A DNA stretch of 64,000 nt from Dendrophyllia cribrosa (lineage: Eukaryota > Cnidaria > Anthozoa > Scleractinia > Dendrophylliidae), in NCBI GenBank assembly GCA_024195265.1, contig JAJLRJ010000003.1:24474989-24538988 (forward strand), written 5' to 3'. This document shows positions 12,480 through 22,584 of this stretch, piece by piece. The position numbers and the translations under genes were made by a program. The stretch's first letter is position 1, and every line of letters begins with the position of its first letter. The notes beneath the pieces are model-generated. The model did not search any database. It was not told the DNA's origin and saw nothing but the letters and a program-made list of their open reading frames with translations.

Positions 12480-12775
12480 AAGCACAAAGATTGTGTTTTA
12501 AATGTCTCAGTGGTTTAGTTCCAGAATATCTTATGAATCTTATAATAGTTAGGAATCACACAAGATACATCAGTGTATAGTTTGAGATCACGTAATGCTC
12601 CAACACTCTTGCCACCAGTAGTGGCAAATCCTATCCTATGCTTGGTGATAGAGCATTTCAGTAGGCTGCGCCAAAAATTTAAAATAACTTGCCAACATCC
12701 ATTCACTCTATCACAAGCATTTTAGCATTTAAAGTTGCATTAAAGACTCACCTTTTTAGGCTAGCCTTTAATAAT
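12480..12775 (+). pseudogene. LINE reverse-transcriptase C-terminal relic
   Basis: In the plus strand a broken reading resembling 'CLSGLVPEYL', then 'RLRQKFKITCQHPFT' and a 'LKTHLF'-like end follows the order seen after the reverse-transcriptase core of Jockey/CR1/L2-type LINE ORF2 proteins. Stops and frameshifts are present. An ATT-rich microsatellite follows at about 12850. Assignment rests on weak pattern similarity only. Confidence 0.4.
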
Positions 12776-13072
12776 TAATTTTTTATTAACTATACTTTTC
12801 CTTTATTCGATAGTAATTTATTGATGGTTTTAAAATTTATAAATTGATTTTATTATTATTATTATTATTAGTGTTATTATGGTGTTTACATTAATTTGCG
12901 TTTCTTTACACATCAGTTGTGAGTTAAAGGTAGAAATTGCTTCTCTGTTTTTGTTTCAAAGTGTTGAGTTTTTGGAGTCCTTGGGGGTTTTGCAGTATGG
13001 GTGTTCCCTTAGAGCCCTCCACAAGTTGAATACAAAGTCTGGTGCACTTTTGACAGCTTCATGTCACTCATT

Positions 13073-13073
<1 letters not shown>

Positions 13074-13103
<30 letters not shown>
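13074..13103 (+). repeat. poly(G) tract, 30 bp
   Basis: Pure G run about 125 bp upstream of the first recognised coding exon of the plus-strand PRDM gene. Confidence 0.95.
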
Positions 13104-13104
<1 letters not shown>

Positions 13105-13227
13105 GTGGGGATTTTATATCAGGCATGGTTTTACCTTTAGTAAGACATCAACCCAGCATTTTATTACATTTTCTTTTTGCTTGACTTTAACAGGTGTTTG
13201 AACTTTATACCCCTTCCACTGGTTAAT

Positions 13228-14664
13228 ATGGCTGACACTGGAAAGATTCAACACAAGGATTTTTCCGGTATGTACTTGGTGCAGTGGTTAACACGCTGGA
13301 CTTCAGATCGAAGGTCATTTGTTCGAGGTCTGGTCTCGGCCATCATGTTATTTCCTTAGACAACAAACTTTACTCCGCATTGTCTCTCTCCACCCAAGTG
13401 TATAAATTAATGGATAACCGGAAACAAAATGCTGAAGGTAACCCTACGATGGGCTAGCATCCCGTCCAGGGTAGCAGCAATACTTCTAGTTGCTTTTTTA
13501 TGAACTTCATTGGACACAAGCAGCTCACAAAATAGGATGCACCAAAGGGAAAAGGTACAAATGGGATGCAAAGCCCCATGCGATGCAACTATCCAAGAAA
13601 GTTAAAATATAGTTAAATATTAGATAATAAAGGACTATAAGCTAATGACAAAATTAAGTAATGAGTCAAACTGAATCATGCATGGAAACTGGGTTAATCT
13701 CCGCCAAGTGGACCACCTGTGGATTGTGTGCGACTTTCCCTTTTACCTTATTTGCAAGTATTTTTATGGCAATGAAACCAATTAAAAACTACATCATCAT
13801 AGCAATAAATTGCAATTTTATTTGTATTCTTTAGGTTTCAGTGATATTGGAAAGCTCTTCAAGGACTCTTTACCAGAAACGTTCCCCGTGTCATTTGTCT
13901 GCGACTCAGAAGTGAAGCCAAATGCTCAAAAGAAGAGCTTGGCGAGATCCTCTCTTCCACCTGATCTGTTCTTGATGCCATCTGCATTAGGGGGTGGCAG
14001 ACTTGGCGTTTATACAACAAACACAATTGAGGGACGTGTTGTTTTTGGCCCATTCAAAGGAAAAAAGGTCTCTACTCCAGACGTGGCAAATGAAGCTGAT
14101 TATTCCAACTCGTGGGATGTAAGCATTTATATTGTATCATGTTTTGCATCTCGTCTTCCTTCCTTCCTTTCTACGTATGTACTTTCCTTTCTGCCTCTTT
14201 CCCTTCTTTTCCTTTTAATTATCGATTCATTCATGCATTCATCCATGCATGGATTCTTGCATCTATTCTTGCATCCATGCTTGCATCCTTGCTTAATTTA
14301 ATTGAAAGCAGGAATTAAGTTGTAAAAACCCTAACAAGACAAATGCAAATGCAGTGTAATGTAACGCAGTGTAATGTAACGCTTAATTTAACTTCGTAAT
14401 AATTACGAATTATTGTCGGACGAAATGCGTCAAAATGCAGCCTTTCCCGCAGTTGTCATGACGTAGTGTAACGCACGCTGGCACGCAACATCATCAAAAT
14501 GATAAAAAAACATGCGTTTGGGAGAAGTACCCAATGAGGAGTAAAATGCTGTAAAGTCAATATTGTTTAAATGCCATGTTAATGTTAGTCAACGGTTATA
14601 TAGTAAGACATCGGCAAAGATTTAGACCGTGTTAAAAGATCGGCACGAACTCTTTTTTTTGTTT

Positions 14665-14701
<37 letters not shown>

Positions 14702-17014
14702 CCTTCATTCATCCAATCGCTCATAAATTCATTCACTCATTCATTCATTCATTCATTCATTCATTCATTCATTCATTCATTCATTCATTCATTCATTCAT
14801 TCATATCATGCGTTATATGATACTAAAAAAGCTAGAACCACTCTTACTAATACCGTAGAGGTCAAAGGTATGCGGTTAAAACATCACGACTTTCAGATGT
14901 TAACTTATATGTTGTTATGCCAACTTAAAAGCCTTATGCGTTTCCATTATTGACTTGTCTGCGAGAAAATTCTAGAAGTAACGTGCTTATGCAATTAATT
15001 AATGTGTTTCATTGTGATATTCACAGGTGATTAATTTTGAATCCACACAAGGCTACTTCACTGTTGATGGTTCAAATGAATGGCGTAGTAACTGGATGAA
15101 GTTCGTTAATTGTGCTCGCAACAAAGCCGAACAGAATCTGGTATCATTCCAGCACTGTGGAGACATTTATTACCGAACATGCAAAACCATCGACAGTGGC
15201 AGTGAGCTGTTAGTTTGGTTTGATGACTTGTTCTATTCAAAGAAGCCTTCTACAAAGCAGGACAGCGCTGTTTCGAAGTCTTGCAGTGAAGGTAAAATGC
15301 ACTTGAATTGAGTAATTTTGCAGCTACCAGAGCTTGTTACAGTGGAACCCTGCACTTTAATGATTTGGCCTCTAATACGACCACCTCGTTAGTAAGGCAT
15401 TTTTGACCTAAGCAAAAGCTTTTTTAGTCATCTTATTTTTAATATCTTAAAATCCGTTAATATTACCAATTATTCCATTTAAAGATGTAAGCGACGAATC
15501 AAAGGCTCCTATGAGCCAACTCGTGAACACGAAACAACCTTTGGACCCGTCCCTCTCCTAGGCGTGTTGCTTCATCGATCCCCACCACCTTGCGTCCAGC
15601 TCCCTTAATCTTGAAGCGTTATTTTCCAGGGCACCATTTTCAGTGCGAGAACTGCAAGCTGGTGTTCCTGGGACCATCCTACCTCTACCGACACAAGAAG
15701 CACAGGTGTCCCAGCCGTTTGTCGCCAAACCAGGCAGATGCAGATAGCGCCACAACTCCTTGTTGTGCGGCTGATGACATGGCACGATCCTCAGACGGCA
15801 CTGCGAATGCTCAAGGCAACTCTGTGACACCCCAAGCGAGAGAAGAAAAACGATACCAATGCAGCAAGTGTGACAAGTGTTTTGCATCTGCAAAATTTCT
15901 CCGCAAACACTTTGGTTCCCATACAGCTGAACTTCCCTACAAGTGCTGGGTTTGTGATGAAGGATTTGTAGACTTTCAATCTAGAAGAGATCATGTTGAG
16001 GAACATAACGTTCGAAACAATTTGAAATGTCCTGAATGCCGACGAAACTTTGATGAGATAACAGCCCTTCAAAGTCATCCATGCCTTGGCGTCGATGATA
16101 ATCCAAAGATATTTAAATGTTATCAGTGTGAAAAAACTTTCAGCAAAAAGGATTATCTTGTAAATCACTTGTCTACACATTCGGAAGTGAAGCTATTCAG
16201 TTGTGACCTTTGTCACAAGCAATTCACCAAAAAACTTGCCCTTAGCAGACACAAAAAACGACTTCATAGATCAAATGGTAATCAAAAAGAAAGTCCTTGC
16301 TGCAAAGTTTGTGGTAAAGTTTTCAGTGATACGTCTTCTCTGAAAATGCATCAAAGAGTTCACACTGGGGAGAAACCATACAAGTGTAAACATTGCGGGA
16401 ACTGTTTCGCGCAAGCTTCAACACTTGCTTCACATCTACGAACTCATACTAAGGATGAACCGGATAAACCTTTCAAGTGTGCCGACTGTGGAAAATGCTT
16501 TGTTCGTGTCGCGGATTTTCACATACATGAAAGGATGCATTCAGGCGAGAAGCCGTATAAATGTAATCAGTGTGACAAGTGTTTTGCACTTAGATATAAC
16601 CTAACTAAACACAGACTTGTTCACCTATCAGAAACGCAAAAAGTCGAGGAGTCCTTGGCAGGAAGGTTAAGACTTTGGAAGTGTGCTGAATGTGATAAAA
16701 TGTTTACCAAACGTTCAAATCTTCAGAGGCACGAGCGGACGCACAAGAAACGCTACAAGTGTACGAAATGTAATAGGCGCTTTTCTCGGAAGGAAGATCT
16801 GACATTGCACAGCGAAGTTCACACTAGCGGAAAACACGAGTGTTGGGTTTGTGGGAAGGTGTTGTCGAGCTATCATAATATGAAACTGCATATATGTGTA
16901 CATACTGGTGAAAGACCACATTCATGCCCTGTGTGTGGAAAAGGATATATAAGCTTGACGGGCTACAAAGCACATCTCAGTTCCCACAAAAACAGTCACA
17001 AGGACAACTCATAA
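13228..17014 (+). CDS. PRDM-type PR/SET domain zinc-finger protein, copy 1
   Basis: Exons: 13228-13267, 13835-14118, 15027-15291, 15630-17014. Every intron has GT/AG ends, and the exons sum to 1974 nt (657 aa plus stop) with intron phases 1, 0, 1. The ATG at 13228 gives MADTGKIQHKDFS. Residues about 55-180 form a PR/SET domain, with LGVYTTNTIEG and FGPFKGKK in exon 2, then NWMKFVNCARN, EQNLVSFQHCG and ELLVWFDDLF in exon 3. This wording is closest to PRDM9/PRDM7/PRDM11. Exon 4 encodes a C2HC/C2H2-like knuckle (CENCKLVF) and 13 C2H2 fingers, residues about 272-650; finger 3 is degenerate (ends HPC). Expected role: nuclear DNA binding, possibly histone H3 methylation. The usual VWY tyrosine is F here. 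No KRAB or SSXRD region is encoded in these exons; an upstream exon cannot be excluded. The linker between fingers 10 and 11 is shortened. The paralogue is at 22585-25711 (-). Confidence 0.88.
13272..13505 (+). mobile_element. tRNA-derived SINE in intron 1 of PRDM copy 1
   Basis: A polymerase III A-box-like TGGTGCAGTGG lies at 13277-13287 and a B-box-like GTTCGAGGTC at 13321-13330. They are followed by a body with CTACGATGGGCTAGCATCCC and GTCCAGGG, a tail type shared by many animal SINEs and their partner LINEs. It begins within a few bases of the splice donor at 13268. Intron 1 of the paralogue is only 75 bp and lacks it, so insertion followed the gene duplication. Confidence 0.65.
14668..14804 (+). 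repeat. (GATT)n and (CATT)n microsatellites in intron 2
   Basis: A GATT run at about 14668-14700 and a CATT run at about 14727-14804 give a spurious 'FIHS' repeat ORF. Intron 2 of the paralogue also carries GGAT/AATG repeats at 25225-25270, in the matching orientation for the inverted gene, so a shared origin is plausible. Confidence 0.9.
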
Positions 17015-17973
17015 ACGATTTGTTATGGAACTTTGCTAGTCAGTCTTATCTTAATTCCATTACTTTGGATTTGCATGAGTACATCTAGACTGATAATTTC
17101 ATTAAGTTACTTTTATATTGCTTCAGGCGGTTTTTGTTAAGTAGAAGTTCAAGTGGAAGACTAAGCAAAGCTTCATTTTTCATTGGTTTCCAAGCCGAAT
17201 TGGTTAAAATAGCAACAAAGTGCATTGTCCTTAACTCTAAACAATGCTGATTTTCTGAAAATCTAGGACGACACTTTAAAAGCCACTTTAGCCAACAGGT
17301 GCTGTAAGGCTATTGGGTTATAACACGGCTAGAAGGTTACTGTAGTCGGCTGTTTTAAAACCCAAAGATACAAGCATGTCCTCTACCTGATGGTCAGTTC
17401 CTTGTTTGCTTTAGCTAGGGCGCGGTGCGATAAGGCCTTTGAGTAAAGCCGACGCCTTAACCAAGCGTGGGTCTTGTTCGAAAAAAAAAATTCCCCTCTT
17501 TTACGTAGATCACGATTTAATTTTTACGAAATAATTTTAATCATTTCCACATTTGTTTTCGTTACCATAAAAAGATAAACGCTAGAACTTAACAAAGAAC
17601 TTATTAATTAGAATTTCTACGATTGTCTTACAAAAACAAATTTAGGTAATAACTAAAAATAAGGTCAATGCAGTCGACTCTAAGGTGGCTGCAGGCTTTG
17701 TGAATCTGTGATTTGGTGGGCTTATTTTCCCAATGTCTCGTGGAAGGGAATTCCTAAGCAAAAAAATGCCTTTTACAGATCGGTAATTAATTAATTAATT
17801 AATTAATCAATCAATTAATTTGTTTTTAGATGCAAATAATTCAGTAAAGAATGACAATAAATTGTATATTCGTGCAAAGCCGGTTTCTTTCTTTAATTGT
17901 TGTGCGACTTGATTCAGTTTGTTCTTCTTTTCGATGAAGAGCCTTTACTATGCATGTTACTGCTTGGAATGTC
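17015..17973. other. 3' flank of PRDM copy 1, no gene seen
   Basis: Probable 3' UTR followed by intergenic DNA. An AATAAA string occurs near 17860 but is far from the stop. A TTAA microsatellite lies near 17785-17815. I see no similarity to the 3' flank of the paralogue. Confidence 0.4.
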
Positions 17974-18084
17974 AATAGGCCTATTTCAATATACACTGTA
18001 TATTAAAATTCTTACTTGGCTCAGAGGCTTACGCTAATAATAAGAGTCAAGTTAGAATTTTAATATATCGAAATTGGCCTATTT
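17974..18084. mobile_element. 111-bp TIR MITE
   Basis: Ends AATAGGCCTATTTCAATATA and (reverse complement) AATAGGCCAATTTCGATATA are inverted repeats around a short non-coding core. Confidence 0.6.
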
Positions 18085-19213
18085 TATCTATTGAGATTGC
18101 TTCTTCAATAAATCAATCATTCTTTTTGATCAATCATTTCTATCGTTTGGTGGTTTGAATTTCGCACGGAATCGACCTCAGAGTTTTGTTAACAACGTAA
18201 ATAGTCTTTCTTTGACCGGCTCTCAAAGCGTTTTTAAAATTCAACTTGAAAGAGCATTAATCGGCATACCAAAGTTGTAGTGTTAATGTTAATTATTTCC
18301 GAAGAACTCGGTGCAATTTTCTAATGATATAAAAACGCTTTTAATTGAAGCTATAGCTGTGAAAACTGTATATCAATCGGAGTAATTAGCAGTATTTTTT
18401 GTGATTGCGAGGCTTGCCAATCAAGAGCAGAAGAGAGGCAATCCTTGTGGCGTGGATCTGGCCCTTTTATTTTTTAAGGGAGGCAGGCCAACTGAAAACT
18501 CCTAGGAACAAGACATTCAAGTTTAGCGTGTGTTGTGTTTATTCAGAACATCGTGTTCTAACATTTTTCACTACAGCGTCAACAACGCGCTTACCGAGCA
18601 GAGAGAGCTCATAGAGGCTTGGAGCCGAGCACGATGGCACGAAGATGTCCTAGGGGAATCTTCCCAATCAGCTCGATGGGTGACGTCACATTCTATTACG
18701 CGCCAAGGACTACAGTCAATCATATTAAATAGCGAGGGTCCGTAATAGTGGGGTGTGAGAAAATATTTATTTGAAAACATACTCACAGTAAGGAGAATAC
18801 ACGTATTTACATTGTCATTGACTGCTGGACCCGTTCCAGAACCTTATGGACGTGTAAAGGGCATTAAAACTGTTTTATTTACAAAACAGAACGGAACTTA
18901 CATACGCTTTTGTACAGTATATAGCAGTTCAGTACATTGTACCCAAGAATCAAATGTTACTGGAATTGTATCTAACCTATATGCATCGTTATCATTTCCT
19001 GCTGTACGTAATTTACATTTGAAAATCTGTGAGATTTATTTTCAAGCATTCATCATATGGTCGTCACTTCTCAGTGACTTCTCCTAAACAAAAAATCTAT
19101 CCAACCAGCTCTGGTTAATTCTCCTTTAAACGGCAATTACGCCGACTTTGTCGACGTCAAGGATGATAAATTCGTGCGCAATATTAAACCGCCCTCTTTA
19201 AATTAGAAACGCA
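18085..19213. other. intergenic, nothing recognised
   Basis: Several short ORFs (18405-19087) lack any recognisable domain and lie on both strands in overlapping frames. No supported gene. Confidence 0.35.
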
Positions 19214-19413
19214 GAAAAGTTAACCGAGGATTTCATTTCTCTATTTAAAAACGTTTTCAGATGGTCTTTTGTAGGTAGTAGTGAAGACAAGTTACAATCG
19301 AAACTTAAGGGAAGTAAACGTTGGAAAATTTTTCAATTGTTGAGTTGTTTAACTGGAGCCGAAATTGCGGCTAATCCTGGGTTAGCTTAATCGTGCTTTG
19401 AACAACCCTGCCC
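19214..19413. mobile_element. truncated copy of the 2304-2543 MITE
   Basis: Shares 'gttaaccgaggatttcattt', 'gtagtgaagacaagtta' and the terminal 'gtgctttgaacaaccc' with the element nested in TIR copy A. The left terminal part is missing. Confidence 0.65.
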
Positions 19414-19936
19414 AGAAAGACAAAGGTGTTGACAAAAAGCGGAAAAATAATACTTAAAATGTGTTTTGATGTTCAAAAAGTGAAACCAAAAATGTGACGT
19501 CGGTAATACTCGGCGAGATTCCGTAATAGCTGGAGTTTTTTTTTCAGCAAAACGTCTATAACTTTTGCCGGGGATTCACCGTTTGTCCGTAATAGCAAGG
19601 TGTTGACTTTCCAATTTTTGCTGATTGAATTGGTTTTTGAAGCAATATACAATCCAAAAGTAGGCACTTAGAGTAAAAATGCCTATAGTTGATGAATATG
19701 CAGATTACGAAAATTTTACTAATATGTTTGAAATTTGTTGAAACACGTTTTTTTTACTCGTGTTTCAAATGATTGAGTTTTATAACTCATCCAGCTGACC
19801 AGAATGGGGCGTTCTGGTTGGCTAATAACAGCGTTTGCGAACGATAGTGACGTTGCTCGCGAACAGAATCTGTTATCAAACTAGTACTATTAAGACTTTT
19901 CCTAGCGAAAATGCAAAACCAGAGAACGTTTCTATA

Positions 19937-20103
19937 CAGTGGACCTCCATTAAGGGTACCCCTTGGGGACCAGGAGAAGTGTCCCCTTAATAGAGGCGTC
20001 ACTTATTTAATAGAGGTGAACATTACAAAGATTGTATGAGCGTTTTGCCGGCCAGAGAAGTGTCCCCCAAATGGAGGTGTTCCCTTAATGGAGATGTCCA
20101 CTG
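19937..20103. mobile_element. 167-bp pogo/Tigger-like MITE
   Basis: Ends CAGTGGACCTCCATTAAGGG and (reverse complement) CAGTGGACATCTCCATTAAG are flanked by TA dinucleotides at 19935-19936 and 20104-20105. The TA duplication and CAGTGGACCTC terminus fit the Tc1/mariner-pogo group. Non-coding. Confidence 0.75.
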
Positions 20104-20369
20104 TATTTAAAAAATTAATGACAACGAGCTATTGGTTTTGCGATGACCTGTTTTACAAATGACATGATAATGAAATGATTTCGCTGTCATGGGGATAAAA
20201 GCTTCAAGCCATATGCCACAAGATGAAAGGTGATATGGGTTCCGACCCTACAAATAAATTATCACAATCAGCATTGCATCGCCCGTATAGAAAAAAAAAG
20301 CAAGGAGATAAACATTTCATTGGTTTATTGGCACTGACAAACACGAAACACAGTACATGGACTAACATC

Positions 20370-20455
20370 CTTACATACATACAGTTACATACAGTTTATT
20401 AACGTGACTAAAAGGCTATTTTACAGGTAAGCTCACAAATTAAATAAATAAATAT
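20370..20455 (-). repeat. dispersed LINE-tail-like repeat
   Basis: 'cagtttattaacgtga' and 'aaggtaagctcacaaatta'-type strings (here 'caggtaagctcacaaatta') recur at 60895-60967. The adjacent 'catacatacagt' suggests a reversed microsatellite 3' tail. The downstream 300 bp are AT-rich without a recognised feature. Confidence 0.5.
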
Positions 20456-20828
20456 AATCAAAACAATTAAATGTTAAATTGTAGAAATACGCCTATAATA
20501 GAAATAGCAAGTATTACAAGCCGGAGAGGTCAAGTTTACTAATTTTAGTTTTTAAAGACTTTATTTATGCACGATATAAGTTAAGGCAAACATCTTGCTT
20601 GTGGGGTCGTGTTTCTAGCTACAAATTAAAAACGTTTCTATATACATTAAAATTAATAATAATTATATACACGATTGTTTACATTAGTAAAACTCCATAA
20701 TTTTGCTGCACTGTAACGCCAGGAGCGTAGTCCGTATGTGGTACCATTTACTTTCGGTAAAGTAAGAATATCAGTACCTTTCAGATTATATCTCGACTTT
20801 CTTAAGGTAGTTAAATGTAAAAGACTTA

Positions 20829-22169
20829 CAGGTTACGCCACAAAATGTAATAATTGACGCAAAATGTAATAGTAACCCACAATGTAATAACTTTTGACGC
20901 AAAATGTAATAGTAACCCAAAATGTAATAACTTTTGACGCAAAATGTAATAGTAACCCAAAATGTAATAACTTTTGACGCAAAATGTAATAAACTCGGTA
21001 ACGCAAAATGTAATAACTTTTGACGCAAAATGTAATGAACTAAAGTAACGCAAAATGTAATAAATTTGACGCAAAATGTAATAACTTCAGTTTGACAAAC
21101 GCCACCTATCAATCAAGTTGTACACGTCATCGATCACTTGGCAACCATATTCAAGAGAGTAAGAAGCCCCTTCCAACAAAGTATAAGCTGGATATCGAGC
21201 GTTTGCCGAGCGATGAAGATAAACTTGGAACCTTCAAAGTAACGAACAGAAAGCTATATCAAAATGGCTCCAAAAGGATTAAAAACGGCAATAAAAATAA
21301 CACCAAACACAATAAAAGTTCACGTGGTCTCCTTCCATGCATATACTAACGTCTGAAATCGAAATTTCCACTTTCTTCAAAAGTATTGTGGACAAGGTTC
21401 CTTTGCCCAGAGTTTACATCCTAGAGATGACAGGCCGTGTTCTCCGTATCAGCGTCAGAAAGATAATCTACTTGAAAGGAAAAGGTTCTGGCGCAGTCTT
21501 GGAACTTAAAAACATCATCAACAGTTCAAATATATAACTGGTCAAATGCTTGGCTGATCTCAGTGGGCAACAGCCTTGGCTGGTTTTTCAAAAAGTCAAT
21601 TTACTGGAAGAAATAAGTCATGCGATCCTCGTTCCTTTTTTTTTCACCACAAAATGTTGTGTTGGTGTAAAGTTCTGAAACTTTCAATTGTTTAATTAAC
21701 AAAACACAGGATACTGTTTTGAAACTGTCAATGTACATTATTCACGAGTATGAGCTTCCCACGTAAACTTTAAAAAGGAAAAGGCAGATTTAGCTATTAA
21801 ATGCAAAAAAACAACAGTCTGGATAGCATATGCATTACATACGGACTGCATTTGCTCATATAGGAAGGTTTTTGTCGTTCAATAATTTAATAAAATAAAT
21901 GAAAATTTCCAAATTTGGTAGCTGGTCACATACCGAAAAATCCCGAAAATAAGTTATTACATTTTGCGTCAAATTTATTACATTTTGCGTTACTTTAGTT
22001 TATTACATTTTCCGTCAAAAGTTATTACATTTTGCGTTACCGAGTTTATTACATTTTGCGTCAAAAGTTATTATATTTTGCGTTACTATTACATTTTGCG
22101 TCAAAAGTTATTACATTTTGGGTTACTATTACATTTTGCGTCAATTATTACATTTTGTGGCGTAACAGG
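20829..22169. mobile_element. 1.34-kb element with iterated inverted arms
   Basis: The left arm (20829-21090) is an array of short units such as GACGCAAAATGTAATAAC and AACCCAAAATGTAATAAC. The right arm (21955-22169) is its reverse complement, ending CATTTTGTGGCGTAAC against GTTACGCCACAAAATG at the left. The core of about 860 bp holds only short ORFs (for example 21092-21349, Lys/Asn-rich) without a recognised domain. No clear target duplication. It lies between the two PRDM genes. Confidence 0.75.
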
Positions 22170-22584
22170 GACTGCGTTTAAAGCTACATTACTAGTACAA
22201 TTTACTCAAAAACGGTACTTAACTTTCGGTTTCGTCGCGTAAGCGTTCATATGATAAAGTTTACTGAAATCGTTCCAGATGTGTGTATTGAAAACACTTA
22301 TGAGTCTTTTAGACTTTTGCTATGATCTCAATTCAAGTGTTGTTTTGGACTGAATGTTAACCTCGATCAGTCTCATTAGCTTTTGACACTGGAAATCCAA
22401 CTGAAGATCTTTCCAGGTGGCAAATTTCATTTCAGTTGTATGCGCTTAACAAGCCATAGTACGACTAAACCATTTTTCCTGGATAAAGCCCCTGTCCCAG
22501 GCCTCCAAGTGTTTGACTGAGGTGTTCTAGTGACACCAAATACATAATACGTGACAAAAAGGAACAATAAAACTGTCTCTTAAT
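22170..22584. other. 3' flank of PRDM copy 2
   Basis: Probable 3' UTR and flanking DNA of the minus-strand gene. No repeat or ORF recognised. Confidence 0.35.

Noticed and set aside
14696..14953. ORF with repeated FIHS
   Set aside because: Produced by the (CATT)n microsatellite inside a PRDM intron.
15558..16180. Minus-strand ORFs across the zinc-finger exon
   Set aside because: Antisense shadows of the C2H2-coding exon.
20826..21112. Tandem ~20-bp repeats as a CRISPR-like array
   Set aside because: The genome is eukaryotic, the spacers are not unique, and the array is mirrored as the arms of a TIR element.
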